The notes: generated by a model from the sequence alone, not told the origin. 64,000 nt of DNA from JAADHI01 sp964451325 (GCA_964451325.1 CAYVHO010000016.1:9079-73078); one strand, 5' to 3'. Shown: positions 27,935-36,570, counted from the first letter of the stretch. Made by a program: numbers and translations.

Positions 27935-28186
27935 ATGAGCGAAAAGAAAAAAGCAGATGTATTTTTGGACCTTTCAGGGGTCTTATGTCCGATGAACTTT
28001 GTAAAAACAAAACTCGAATTGGAAGAAATGGAAGAAGGCCAAATACTGGAAGTCATCATTGATGACGGCGAACCCGTTCGGAATGTGCCGCGTAGTGTCA
28101 AAGCAGAAGGGCACAAAGTATTGGAACTGGAAGAAACCCCGAACGGACACTACAGCCTCGTCATCGAAAAAGTAAACGATGAATAA
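27935..28186 (+). CDS. tusA: TusA-family sulfurtransferase
   Basis: Persulfide carrier of 83 residues with the family's N-terminal VLCPMNFVKTK motif; C18 is the sulfur-carrying cysteine. The rest has the beta-alpha-beta-alpha-beta pattern and ends in a short acidic tail. The ribosome site GTGAGGA precedes the ATG, 37 bases after the reductase stop, so co-expression with the siroheme reductase is likely. This suggests handling of reduced sulfur. Confidence 0.9.
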   Translation: MSEKKKADVFLDLSGVLCPMNFVKTKLELEEMEEGQILEVIIDDGEPVRNVPRSVKAEGHKVLELEETPNGHYSLVIEKVNDE

Positions 28187-28222
28187 GAAATTATCCTCGC
28201 ATCAAACAAGCCATTTTTTTTC

Positions 28223-29320
28223 ATGAAAGCCCATCCAACATACAATATCGAACGGTCTTACGAGGACAATTACCAAGAAGGGCCCTTTCTTGATGTCACA
28301 CCACCCCAAAGAAAAATTTCACCCGAATTTTCCTTTCTAGGATTTAAAGTCAATTCCTTATTCGGTGTGCCAGCGGGGCCACTTTTAAATGCTAATTGGG
28401 TCATTGCTTATGCCAAATTGGGCTTTGATCTACTGGTTTATAAAACCGTTCGCACAGAAGAAAGACCCTGTCACCCTAATCCCAACTGTATGTATCTTAG
28501 CCAAAAACGACAGCTCTTGGATGTCGATTTTAATCGACAATTGATCGGCAGTATGACCCCACCGGATGACCCGGCTTTAATCAGCATCACCAATTCATTT
28601 GGCATGCCATCTCGCACCCCTGAAATCTGGCAGGCAGATATCCAAAAAGCCAAAGCAGGTATGGGCACGGGACAACTTTTGATTGTGAGCGTGGTCGGCA
28701 CCCCAGGAGAAGTCGACCTCAAAGCGGATTATGTAAAAGGCGCAGCCCTTGCGGTTGAAGCCGGTGCACCTGCCATTGAAATCAACCTCTCCTGTCCCAA
28801 CGTGGTCTCTCGCGAAGGCAGTATTTACACCGATCCTGAGTTTTCGTCACAAATTTCTTTAGCCGTCAAACACGAAATCGGCGAAGTCCCCCTCATCATT
28901 AAAATGGGCTACATCGCAGATCCTTTCAAACGTGCACAAGTCATCAGCGCAAATGCCCCCCATGTGGATGCCATCTCAAGTATAAACACCCTTTCTTTTG
29001 AAGTCATCAATGAAGAAGGCGAAGCGGCCCTGCCCGGAGAAGGACGACTTCGTGCGGGTGTTTGTGGTGCCGCCATTCGTGCCCGCGCCCTCTCACAAAC
29101 CGAACACCTCGTGGCCTTAAAAAAACAACATCACTACGATTTTGCCATCATCGGTGTCGGCGGAGTCATGACCACAGAACACATCCACGACTATTTAAAC
29201 CTCGGAACCGACGCCGTCATGTCTGCAACGGGGGCCATGTGGGACCCGCTTCTGGCCTACCGTTTTTGGGAAAAAAACACCTCCGATGAACACCTCAAGT
29301 CCTCAAAATTCGGCAACTGA
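28223..29320 (+). CDS. Dihydroorotate dehydrogenase-like flavoprotein
   Basis: FMN TIM-barrel protein of 365 residues. VNSLFGVPAGPLLNANW near residue 52, the conserved INLSCPNVVSREG (about 190) and VPLIIKMGYI (about 222) place it in the dihydroorotate/dihydropyrimidine dehydrogenase fold. The glycine-rich phosphate site GVGGVMT (about 312) is also present. N-terminal residues 1-40 differ from canonical PyrD. There is no clear ribosome site before the ATG. Linkage to the sulfite/nitrite reductase is unusual for pyrimidine synthesis, so the true substrate is uncertain. Confidence 0.65.
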   Translation: MKAHPTYNIERSYEDNYQEGPFLDVTPPQRKISPEFSFLGFKVNSLFGVPAGPLLNANWVIAYAKLGFDLLVYKTVRTEERPCHPNPNCMYLSQKRQLLDVDFNRQLIGSMTPPDDPALISITNSFGMPSRTPEIWQADIQKAKAGMGTGQLLIVSVVGTPGEVDLKADYVKGAALAVEAGAPAIEINLSCPNVVSREGSIYTDPEFSSQISLAVKHEIGEVPLIIKMGYIADPFKRAQVISANAPHVDAISSINTLSFEVINEEGEAALPGEGRLRAGVCGAAIRARALSQTEHLVALKKQHHYDFAIIGVGGVMTTEHIHDYLNLGTDAVMSATGAMWDPLLAYRFWEKNTSDEHLKSSKFGN

Positions 29321-29407
29321 ATTCTCAAAAAATCCAGCCGCTTCTCCTCATCGCCTCTAACGCTTCGAGATAAACAAACTTGCCTTGCAGTAGCAATTCG
29401 CCTATAG

Positions 29408-29428
29408 TTGTACAAAATAATGGTACAA
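29408..29428 (+). promoter_or_regulatory. Inverted-repeat operator of the first toxin-antitoxin pair
   Basis: TTGTAC (29408-29413) and GTACAA (29423-29428) are separated by 9 bases, ending 17 bases before the antitoxin ATG. This is the expected place for an autoregulatory Phd/YefM-type binding site. Confidence 0.6.
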
Positions 29429-29445
29429 TTATTTGAGGTAGAAAA

Positions 29446-29676
29446 ATGAAAGATGTCAGCATTAGCGAATTAAGAGCCCATCTATTGAGATACCTACAGG
29501 ATGCACGGCATGGAGAACAAATCAATGTGACTTCAAAAGGCATATCCTTAGCCACATTGAGCCCTCCGACCAGTCAGGCGGATAAAGCCGGGGAAAAACT
29601 CAGAAAACTTGCTCAAACAGCAATGGTCCATGATGTCATCTCTCCAATTGACGAAAATTGGAACGCCTCTGAATGA
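29446..29676 (+). CDS. Antitoxin, Phd/YefM family
   Basis: The 76 residues begin MKDVSISELRAHLLRYLQDA, the N-terminal DNA-binding pattern of Phd/YefM antitoxins, and continue with the INVTSKGISLATLSP strand region. The C-terminal ~30 residues (TAMVHDVISPIDENWN) would wrap the toxin. GAGGTAG precedes the ATG. The stop overlaps the toxin start by four bases. Confidence 0.85.
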   Translation: MKDVSISELRAHLLRYLQDARHGEQINVTSKGISLATLSPPTSQADKAGEKLRKLAQTAMVHDVISPIDENWNASE

Positions 29677-30062
29677 TCATATTGGATACCTGTGCCATTA
29701 TATGGGACGCACTCAAGCCAGATCAGCTCACAGTTAAAGCAAAAAAGGCGATTGAAGAGGCCAAGGGAGAGTTGATGGTTTGCGATATCTCCATTTGGGA
29801 GATTGCTATGCTCATTAAGCGAAAACGCATCGTCATTAATGACACCACTTCAGGATTTATCAATCTCTTACTTCAGTCGCGAAATTTTTATATCCAAGAG
29901 ATAACACCTGAGATCGCCGAGCTCTCTGTGAACTTCAGCCAGGAAATCAATAACGACCCTGCGGATCGATTAATCGCTGCCACTTCAATACTTAAAAATG
30001 CGCCTATCATCACTGCGGATCAAAACCTCAGAGATACGGCATTATTATCAACAATATGGTGA
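29673..30062 (+). CDS. vapC: PIN-domain toxin (VapC-like)
   Basis: Probable RNA endonuclease of 129 residues. The PIN acidic residues are in place: ILDTCAIIWD with D5 at the first strand, an Ile-Trp-Glu motif in DISIWEIAMLIKR (about 40-52), and NDPADRLIAATS plus TADQNLR toward the C-terminus. Translation is coupled to the antitoxin through an ATGA overlap. This type is close to the group often paired with Phd antitoxins rather than VapB. Confidence 0.87.
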   Translation: MIILDTCAIIWDALKPDQLTVKAKKAIEEAKGELMVCDISIWEIAMLIKRKRIVINDTTSGFINLLLQSRNFYIQEITPEIAELSVNFSQEINNDPADRLIAATSILKNAPIITADQNLRDTALLSTIW

Positions 30063-30158
30063 TCTGCAAAACCTCATTCCCCGACTTGCACTTCCTTCTC
30101 AGCGATTTCGGGTCATCAATTTACGGCTTCCTCTGATCCTAAAATATTTGACATACGC

Positions 30159-30197
30159 CATCGATAGTGCGAAAGTACTACGAATACACTATCGATG
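30159..30197 (+). promoter_or_regulatory. Long inverted-repeat operator of the second toxin-antitoxin pair
   Basis: CATCGATAGTG (30159-30169) and CACTATCGATG (30187-30197) are perfect 11-base arms around a 17-base spacer, ending nine bases before the antitoxin start. TTGACA at 30148-30153 could be the -35 box of the same promoter. Likely bound by the AbrB-type antitoxin. Confidence 0.7.
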
Positions 30198-30206
30198 AGG
30201 TAAAAG

Positions 30207-30413
30207 ATGACAGCAGTCACCGTATCCCCTAAGTTTCAGGTCGTTATCCCCAAAGAAGTCAGAGACGCCATGGGGATCGTTGCAGGTCAAAAGGTCCAGA
30301 TGTTGACCTATCGCAATCGAATAGAATTGATTCCCATCAAAGCAATGAACAAAATGAGGGGGTTCTTGAAAGAGATCGATACAGATGTACAGCGAGATAA
30401 AGATCGCGTATGA
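30207..30413 (+). CDS. vapB: AbrB/VapB-type antitoxin
   Basis: The 68 residues carry the swapped-hairpin AbrB DNA-binding domain at the N-terminus (VTVSPKFQVVIPKEVRDAMG, then GQKVQMLTYRNRIELIPI). A short C-terminal tail is presumed to block the toxin. The ribosome site GATGAGG lies within and after the right operator arm, and the gene overlaps the toxin gene by four bases. Confidence 0.87.
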   Translation: MTAVTVSPKFQVVIPKEVRDAMGIVAGQKVQMLTYRNRIELIPIKAMNKMRGFLKEIDTDVQRDKDRV

Positions 30414-30793
30414 ATATTGTGGATTCTTCTGCGTGGTTATCCTATTTTTCGGGGGATGAAAATGCAGCGTTATTTTCACGTCCAATAGAAAATATAGACA
30501 AACTACTTGTTCCCAGCATTATCATTACTGAGGTTTTTAAATGTATTTTACGGCAGCGGGGTGAAGATATGGCTTTGGAAGCCATTGCACATATGGAACA
30601 AGGCAAAGTCATTTCACTGGACAGTGTGTTGGCGATTGATGCCGCTCAGTATAGTGTTGAACTCAAGCTGCCACTCGCGGATAGCATCATTTATGCGACC
30701 GCCCAAAAATTTGAGGCCTTGCTCTGGACCCAGGACATCGACTTTAAATCATTGAAAGGCGTCAAATATTTTTCAAAGACTTCAGGCAGATAA
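30410..30793 (+). CDS. vapC: PIN-domain toxin (VapC-like)
   Basis: PIN endonuclease of 127 residues. D5 in MNIVDSSAWLSYF, the central ITEVFKCILRQRG and LADSIIYATAQK with the conserved Asp, and TQDIDFKSL near the end supply the acidic site. Start by ATGA overlap with vapB. It is distinct in sequence from the PIN toxin 350 bases upstream, so the two modules are not a recent duplication. Confidence 0.88.
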   Translation: MNIVDSSAWLSYFSGDENAALFSRPIENIDKLLVPSIIITEVFKCILRQRGEDMALEAIAHMEQGKVISLDSVLAIDAAQYSVELKLPLADSIIYATAQKFEALLWTQDIDFKSLKGVKYFSKTSGR

Positions 30794-30886
30794 GCTGCCA
30801 TTCAAGCCCACTCCATATTACTTTTTGTCCTCCGTTCTAATGTGCCGGCCAATGCTTAAGCCGCCTTTTTTTATCCACATTCTCCC

Positions 30887-32833
30887 ATGATTTCCCTATT
30901 TAAAACCTCAAAACGCTATGGCGAACGTGCATTATTTTCGGAAGTCAGCTTTCAGGTATTGCCCAAAGATCGCATCGCGCTCATCGGCCCAAACGGTGCG
31001 GGGAAAACAACCCTGCTTGATATTGTCGCGGGAAAACTTTCACCCGATACAGGCGAAGTCATTCAAGCCAAATCCATCCGTACCGGATACCTCACCCAGA
31101 AAATCGCCCAACTCAAAGGCCGTAGCATACTGGAAGAGGTCTGCTCTGGGGCGACTGAGATTGAGCACATCCGAAAACAGATGCGGCAGACCGAAAATGA
31201 AATAGAAGCCTGCCAAAATCAAGAACAAAAAGCCGACTTGGGCTTGCAATATGCTGAACAGCAATCGAAATTTGAAACCCTTGATGGTTACGGACTCGAA
31301 TTCCGCGCAGAAAAAATACTCGCCGGCTTGGGCTTTCAAGACAAAGATATTCGCAGCAAAACAGAACAACTCAGCGGCGGCTGGCTCATGCGCGTCGCCC
31401 TCTCAAAACTACTTGTTTCACAACCCGATATTATATTATTGGATGAACCCACCAATCATCTCGATCTCGCATCGCTCATCTGGCTTGAGGCATTTCTAAA
31501 GGACTATCCCGGTGGTATTCTCATGATTTCTCATGATCGTGCTTTTATCAACGGACTCGTCAATCGTGTTTTTGAAATCGAACGGGGCAAAGTCGCTTTT
31601 TACACCGGGAACTACGACCGCTACGAAAAAACGAAACTTGAAACAGCTGCGATCACACAAGCCACCTACGAAAATCAGCAAAAGAAGATTGAACAAACCG
31701 AGCGTTTTATTGAACGATTTAAGGCAAAAGCAACAAAAGCAAAACAAGCACAAAGCCGTATCAAACAACTGGAAAAAATGGAGCGTATCGCCCCCTTAGA
31801 AGCCGAAAATAAAAAGGTCAAATTTAGTTTTCCGCAGCCAGAACGCTGCGCAAAATCCGTTATTTCACTCAAGACGGTTTCAAAATTTTATGGCTCAAAA
31901 AATGTTTTTCAAAACCTCAATCTGACTCTGGAACGCGGCCAAAAGCTCGCACTCGTCGGCCCAAACGGCGCGGGAAAATCAACACTCATTAAAATACTTG
32001 CAGACGCAACTGACATCGACCAGGGCGAGCGCAAGCTCGGGGGCCAGGTTCAAATTGCCTATTACAGTCAACACCAATTGGAAACCCTGAATGCAAACCA
32101 TTCTGTCCTTGAGGAAATCAGGACCGCCGCACCTGAAGGTACGCCCACTTTTCTGCGAAGCATGTTGGGCGCTTTTTTATTTCGAGGCGATGATGTATTT
32201 AAGAAAGTCTCTGTCTTAAGTGGAGGAGAAAAAAGTCGTCTGGCCCTCGCAAAACTGCTCGTTCGCCCCGCCAATTTAATTTTGCTGGATGAACCCACAA
32301 ATCACCTCGACATCCCATCCTGCGATGTGCTTTGTGATGTCTTGAAGGCCTATACAGGAACACTTTGCCTCATCACACATGACCGCTATTTTATGCATCA
32401 AGTGGCCAATACCATCATGGAAGTGGATCAAGGAAAAGTCACACCCTTCCCCGGAGATTATGCCTATTATCTCTATAAAAAAGAACTGGACCAGATAAAC
32501 ATCGCCACCGAAGTCCCTCAAAAAAATAGCAGCGACAAACAATCAAACAAAGAAGACCGGAGGCTTGCAGCAGAAAAGCGGAATCAAAATTACCGCGCTC
32601 GTAAACCCTTAAAACAAAAAATAGACAAAATAGAAAAGACACTGGAAACAAAGACGACAGAATATGAAGAATGTGTCGAACTTCTATCCGACCCAACAAT
32701 CTATGCAGAAAAAGAACGATTTCACAAAATAATGACACGTCACAATCAACTCAAAAAAGAAATCGACGCAGACACAGAACACTGGGAAAATCTCTCCCTT
32801 GAATACGAAGCACTGCTTTCAGATTCCGCTTAG
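30887..32833 (+). CDS. ABC-F family ATPase (ribosome-associated)
   Basis: Soluble tandem ABC protein of 648 residues with no membrane segment. Two Walker A motifs (GPNGAGKTT about 37 and GPNGAGKST about 363), signatures LSGGWLMRVALSK and LSGGEKSRLALAK, and Walker B LLDEPTNHLD twice. An arginine/lysine-rich interdomain linker follows the first domain (about 245-300, ERFKAKATKAKQAQ), and a C-terminal coiled coil spans about 540-645. ABC-F proteins act on the ribosomal E site as translation factors or protect against antibiotics; the long coiled-coil tail resembles the Uup/YheS group. Role here unspecified. Confidence 0.9.
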   Translation: MISLFKTSKRYGERALFSEVSFQVLPKDRIALIGPNGAGKTTLLDIVAGKLSPDTGEVIQAKSIRTGYLTQKIAQLKGRSILEEVCSGATEIEHIRKQMRQTENEIEACQNQEQKADLGLQYAEQQSKFETLDGYGLEFRAEKILAGLGFQDKDIRSKTEQLSGGWLMRVALSKLLVSQPDIILLDEPTNHLDLASLIWLEAFLKDYPGGILMISHDRAFINGLVNRVFEIERGKVAFYTGNYDRYEKTKLETAAITQATYENQQKKIEQTERFIERFKAKATKAKQAQSRIKQLEKMERIAPLEAENKKVKFSFPQPERCAKSVISLKTVSKFYGSKNVFQNLNLTLERGQKLALVGPNGAGKSTLIKILADATDIDQGERKLGGQVQIAYYSQHQLETLNANHSVLEEIRTAAPEGTPTFLRSMLGAFLFRGDDVFKKVSVLSGGEKSRLALAKLLVRPANLILLDEPTNHLDIPSCDVLCDVLKAYTGTLCLITHDRYFMHQVANTIMEVDQGKVTPFPGDYAYYLYKKELDQINIATEVPQKNSSDKQSNKEDRRLAAEKRNQNYRARKPLKQKIDKIEKTLETKTTEYEECVELLSDPTIYAEKERFHKIMTRHNQLKKEIDADTEHWENLSLEYEALLSDSA

Positions 32834-32927
32834 AGCGGTGCCCTAAGATAATATCATCCCCGAAGCCTACACATTAAAAACGACAACTGTTTGTCTGATT
32901 TTCAGTCTGCAGTCTTTCGGGATAAAA

Positions 32928-33515
32928 CTAGGATTTTTTCTTGAGTTCCATGATGACCAATTTGGCCACATGTTTTAGGGTTTCAAAAACCCCTTCTCCC
33001 GTGGGCGCGATTGCGTCGTAGGATGGAACTTTTCTGGGGTTGAGTGCACCATCGAGTTCTTTGGCGGGGATGACATTTGGAAGATCCCGTTTATTGTATT
33101 GAATCACGTAGGGAAGTTCTTCTAGATTAAATCCATGTTCTTTCAGATTTTTGATGAGGTTTTCCATACTTTCCAGATTGGCATCCATGCGTTCGACCTG
33201 GGAGTCGGCAACAAAAATAACCCCATCGACACCACGTAAAATAAGTTTTCGACTGGCGTCATAAAAAATTTGCCCCGGTACGGTGTAAAGATGAAAACGG
33301 ACTTTGAATCCCTTGATCTCGCCCAAAGCCAAAGGCAGAAAATCAAAAAAGAGGGTCCGTTCCGTTTCCGTTGCCAGAGAGATCATCTTTCCCTTACTGT
33401 CTGGGCTGATTTTTGTATAGATGTGCTGGAGGTTCGTCGTTTTCCCACAAAGGCCAGGGCCGTAGTAGACGATTTTACAAGAAATTTCACGTGCAGAATA
33501 ATTAATGAAAGACAT
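32928..33515 (-). CDS. mglA: MglA-type small GTPase
   Basis: Ras-like polarity GTPase of 195 residues. Walker A GPGLCGKTT is at 19-27, and TVPGQIFYD replaces the usual DxxGQ in the way typical of MglA. FVADSQ and the guanine-specificity motif NKRDLP (about 141) follow. In Myxococcus, MglA with its GAP MglB sets the leading pole for gliding and type IV pilus motility; in other lineages MglA proteins serve other polar functions. The mglB-type gene is directly upstream (88 bases). Confidence 0.92.
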   Translation of the reverse strand: MSFINYSAREISCKIVYYGPGLCGKTTNLQHIYTKISPDSKGKMISLATETERTLFFDFLPLALGEIKGFKVRFHLYTVPGQIFYDASRKLILRGVDGVIFVADSQVERMDANLESMENLIKNLKEHGFNLEELPYVIQYNKRDLPNVIPAKELDGALNPRKVPSYDAIAPTGEGVFETLKHVAKLVIMELKKKS

Positions 33516-33603
33516 GTTTTACACCCCCGGAGAAGCCGGTTTATTCACCTTACTTTTTTTGATAAAAATAGAAAAGCTTCCCTGGAAGCAGCGGTTTAAT
33601 ATT

Positions 33604-34095
33604 TTAGCCAAATAAGCTCTCAATATCCTCTTCCGTGATCTCACGAAATGGAGATGAGCCGCCTTCTTCAGCGTTTGATTTTTCAATTTTTTTGGTGATG
33701 CTATCGAATACTACAGTTAATGCCGTTACGCTTCGTTTCACCCTGAGACGAATGAGGCCCAGTGAGGAACGATCATCAAAAACAACCACAAGAATCGCAC
33801 GCTGCCCAACAAGGGAGATATGGATGTTATCTTTTTCCCCTTCGTGAAATAAGATCGAAAACTCTTTTTCACCCAAAAGTTTCGCCATTCCTCCCGTTGC
33901 GGCAATATTTCCTGCAGTGAGCGAAGCCAAAGAGGTTGTGTCGATATCTCCGGTTTCGCCCATACTTGAAATAAGTTGTCCGTCTTTATCGACCAGGAAA
34001 GAAACCTTTGCTCTGGCAAGCTCGTTCAGTTTTTTTAACTCTTTATCAATGAGTCTGGAATCTTCTTCAAACAACACAAGTCCGGGATTTAACAT
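33604..34095 (-). CDS. mglB: MglB-like roadblock/LC7 protein
   Basis: Predicted GTPase-activating partner of MglA. The 163 residues contain a roadblock/LC7 domain (about 15-130, ARAKVSFLVDKDGQLISSMG, TSLASLTAGNIAATGGMAKLLG, HISLVGQRAILVVVFD). A C-terminal acidic tail ends in REITEEDIESLFG. It is first in the mglB-mglA transcript on the minus strand. Confidence 0.88.
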   Translation of the reverse strand: MLNPGLVLFEEDSRLIDKELKKLNELARAKVSFLVDKDGQLISSMGETGDIDTTSLASLTAGNIAATGGMAKLLGEKEFSILFHEGEKDNIHISLVGQRAILVVVFDDRSSLGLIRLRVKRSVTALTVVFDSITKKIEKSNAEEGGSSPFREITEEDIESLFG

Positions 34096-34380
34096 CTCTT
34101 TCTGCCCTCAAATAACGCACGACTCCTGACCATTTATTTATACCACCAGAACCTCTGTTGCGCAAATATGAAAACAAAGGGATTGAGTCTTTAGAGAAAA
34201 AGTGATCTTTCCAAACAAAAGGAGGGAATTTTGAAAAAGATGGTCTTGGATTTATCAAAGCAAAAGAGAAATTTTCGAACAATGACTCCTTTGTCTAAAA
34301 ACCAAAGAAGGAGACTTCATTTAGACGGGGGAAATTATTATGTTACGCAGGAGATTGTTCGTAGTGGAAAGAAAACAAAG

Positions 34381-34620
34381 CTATTCGAGTAATTCATCGT
34401 AGACTTCAGCATCGCCCATACGTTCAATGAAATGACCTGCCCAGGTTAAATAAAGACGACCTGCATCTTTCATTGCCAAGACACCTTGTTCCAAACGGCG
34501 TATGTCCTGTGCATCTGCGCCTTCTTGTTCCAGCCTTAAAAGCTCGGCCTCAAAGACATGGTTTAGCTCTTCCATCGACTGAAGCACGGTACTGACAGAT
34601 TGTTTCAATTTTTCTTCCAT
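34381..34620 (-). CDS. Small helical protein, unknown function
   Basis: Not recognised. It has 79 residues from ATG 34620 (MEEKLKQ), with AGGAAG upstream; a longer in-frame start at 34644 is less well placed. It is entirely helical and acidic, with heptad-like spacing from SVSTVLQSMEELNHVF to RLEQGVLAMKDAGRLYL. It lies between the mglB-mglA pair and the oxidoreductase operon on the same strand; 285 bases without a gene separate it from mglB. Confidence 0.6.
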   Translation of the reverse strand: MEEKLKQSVSTVLQSMEELNHVFEAELLRLEQEGADAQDIRRLEQGVLAMKDAGRLYLTWAGHFIERMGDAEVYDELLE

Positions 34621-34660
34621 GAGAAATCTTCCTCTCCTGATCATTTTTTTTCAGTGAGAT

Positions 34661-34693
34661 AAAAAAATCCCATCACTCAAGAGCGATGGGATT
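34661..34693 (-). terminator. Rho-independent terminator of the 2-oxoacid:ferredoxin oxidoreductase operon
   Basis: AATCCCATC (34666-34674) pairs with GATGGGATT (34685-34693) around a 10-base loop. On the minus strand the stem is followed by seven U (A-run 34661-34667). It sits 22 bases past the stop of the last subunit gene. Confidence 0.88.
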
Positions 34694-34715
34694 TAAAATC
34701 AGCAATAAAAAAAAT

Positions 34716-34928
34716 CTAGCGATGAACAAGCACGATGGCGTTATGTTTTGCTGCGCTACAGACCACAACACAAAGCTCACAGCCTTTGCAGCGTGGTTCA
34801 ACCACCTCAGCTACTTTATTTTCTTTATTAAAGATAATCGTGTTGGCTTCAGGACAATACATGATACACAGACGACATCCTTTGTTTGCAACACACAAGT
34901 CATCAATTACTTCAGCAACAGCGTACAT
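34716..34928 (-). CDS. 2-oxoacid:ferredoxin oxidoreductase, delta (ferredoxin) subunit
   Basis: Two 4Fe-4S ferredoxin of 70 residues: C12, C18, C21, C25 (with YCPEANTI) and C47, C50, C53, C57 (RCKGCELCVVVC). It passes electrons from the TPP-bound intermediate to external ferredoxin. It is the last gene of the operon, just before the terminator. The first cluster has an expanded C-x5-C-x2-C-x3-C pattern. Confidence 0.9.
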   Translation of the reverse strand: MYAVAEVIDDLCVANKGCRLCIMYCPEANTIIFNKENKVAEVVEPRCKGCELCVVVCSAAKHNAIVLVHR

Positions 34929-34947
34929 TCAGATTTTCTCCCTCAAC

Positions 34948-35634
34948 TTAGACCAACATGGGTGTCTTCAGTGTCTCTGCCCACTCCGCACCTATGTCAT
35001 AAACCCGGCGGATGGTGTCCATATTTTTCTTTAAAAGTTGTTCTTTTTTTGCGAATTTTTTCTTAATGGCCTCGTCAAGTGTTGCCGTGCCCCCTGACGC
35101 AACGTATTTTTTTCCGAAGCGATCCAGGATTGCAGCTTCCATGGCATCCATCCCAACGATCTTTGTGGCTCCCATCAAAGCACCCAACATGCCCATATTG
35201 GTGGCAAGCTCAGTTCCTGCGATTTCTACGGCTAAGGTCGTCGCGGCAACATACAAAATAGGGATATTCTTCTCTTCAAGAAACTCAAGATCGGCCTTTT
35301 CGAGCGGAAGAGGTTCATCTGAATTGATCATGAGTAGGCCGCCAGATTTTATACCGGAATAAAAGGGCATGGTATAACATTTTCCCATCGTAATAACCTG
35401 AGGATGAAAAACCATGATGACATCGGGATAAACCAATTCTCCTCGGTCATAAATCCGTTCATCTGCCATACGAACATAACTTTCTGCCGGGGCCATTCTT
35501 TTTTCAGCGCCAAAGAAGGGATTTGAAATTGCGTGTTTCCCTTCCTTGGAAGCTGCCGTTGCCAAGACATGAGCTGAGGTCACAACACCCTGCCCTCCCA
35601 GTCCTGACATCCTCAAATTAAGACGCTTCCTCAT
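34948..35634 (-). CDS. 2-oxoacid:ferredoxin oxidoreductase, gamma subunit
   Basis: The 228 residues show the gamma-subunit signature GLGGQGVVTSAHVLATAA at the N-terminus, then ESYVRMADERIYDRGELVYPDVIM and NMGMLGALMGATKIVGMDA. It helps bind CoA in known enzymes. It starts 45 bases after the beta stop and lies 19 bases before the delta gene. The C-terminal ~40 residues are lysine-rich and helical. Confidence 0.9.
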   Translation of the reverse strand: MRKRLNLRMSGLGGQGVVTSAHVLATAASKEGKHAISNPFFGAEKRMAPAESYVRMADERIYDRGELVYPDVIMVFHPQVITMGKCYTMPFYSGIKSGGLLMINSDEPLPLEKADLEFLEEKNIPILYVAATTLAVEIAGTELATNMGMLGALMGATKIVGMDAMEAAILDRFGKKYVASGGTATLDEAIKKKFAKKEQLLKKNMDTIRRVYDIGAEWAETLKTPMLV

Positions 35635-35679
35635 TCAAAACTCCTTCGGTCTAAGATTTCAGTAAGAATTATTAAGTTC

Positions 35680-36570
35680 TTACTTGGTGACAATTGCTTT
35701 TTTTCTCTTTTTCTTTTTTGGCTTTATCGAGTCGAGATAGACTCGTGCCTCATCAGAAACATACTCCTCAAACTCAAACCGTTTATTGGGACCTTCTGAG
35801 TCTCTCATTTCCTGGAGCCCCTCCATCATTTGTTTTCCAATCTCCAAAATACAGGGGGTGTAAAGCTGGATGTAAGTAGGCCCAATCTCTCTGGCCACTA
35901 AGATGGCTTCACGAATGGCTTTTTCCACACGGTTTGGTTTACTCACGGTCATCTTGACCACATAGTGACAGCCGGAACTTTTTGCGATTTCGGGCAGCGG
36001 GACCTTATCAAATTTTTTCCCTGCTGGGGCCATTTTTGCGACAAAACCTTTTTGCATAAGACCACTGGATTGACCACCCGTATTGGCATAGAGTTCGTTA
36101 TCAAAACAAATGGTTGTAAATTTTTCCTGACGAAACCAGGATTGCAGGGTCATATCGAGCCCGATGTCCACCGTGGCACCATCTCCGGCAAGCACGACAA
36201 CATCTTTTATTTTGTCTGGGAAACGAAAAGCCAGTGCCCGCTTGAGACCGGAGGCCACTGCATTTTGGTTTCCAAAGAGAGAGTGAATATTATGAATGGC
36301 TACATGCGGAAAAACGAGACTGGTACAGCCTGTGGAGCCGACCATAATCGTATCTTCTGGAGCAGGCAGACAGGCAAGGACATAGCGAAAGGCGATGGAT
36401 TCTGGGCAGCCCGCGCAAAGAGAATGCTCTTCAATGAGCTCTTTGGATTCTCCAACATCTTTCCAGCCCCGGTTTTCTTTGCCATAGGTGCCTTCTTCAA
36501 CCAGCTCCCGATATTCGAGCGGCATGATGTCATAAAATTCTTGGTTGATCCTAATTTTTTCCTTAGACAT
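35680..36570 (-). CDS. 2-oxoacid:ferredoxin oxidoreductase, beta (TPP) subunit
   Basis: Thiamine-diphosphate-binding subunit. The start is ATG 36570 (MSKEKIR), with AAGGAG nine bases upstream; the frame extends 16 codons further but into the alpha gene. It has 296 residues with SLCAGCPESIAFRY (C52, C55), GSTGCTS (C82), the TPP motif GDGATVDIGLD (129-139) and NTGGQSSG (163-170), plus a later Cys in YTPCILEIG. The four cysteines bind a 4Fe-4S cluster. It overlaps the alpha gene by eight bases. Pyruvate or 2-oxoglutarate specificity is not decided. Confidence 0.92.
   Translation of the reverse strand: MSKEKIRINQEFYDIMPLEYRELVEEGTYGKENRGWKDVGESKELIEEHSLCAGCPESIAFRYVLACLPAPEDTIMVGSTGCTSLVFPHVAIHNIHSLFGNQNAVASGLKRALAFRFPDKIKDVVVLAGDGATVDIGLDMTLQSWFRQEKFTTICFDNELYANTGGQSSGLMQKGFVAKMAPAGKKFDKVPLPEIAKSSGCHYVVKMTVSKPNRVEKAIREAILVAREIGPTYIQLYTPCILEIGKQMMEGLQEMRDSEGPNKRFEFEEYVSDEARVYLDSIKPKKKKRKKAIVTK

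Noticed and set aside
32834..32927. Terminator between the ABC-F and mglA genes
   Set aside because: ATCCCCGAAG and CTTTCGGGAT can pair only imperfectly and across about 50 bases.
33576..33589. Palindrome GCTTCC-CT-GGAAGC between mglB and mglA, compared with that at 38517
   Set aside because: The two share the six-base arms in opposite order and spacing; probably coincidence.
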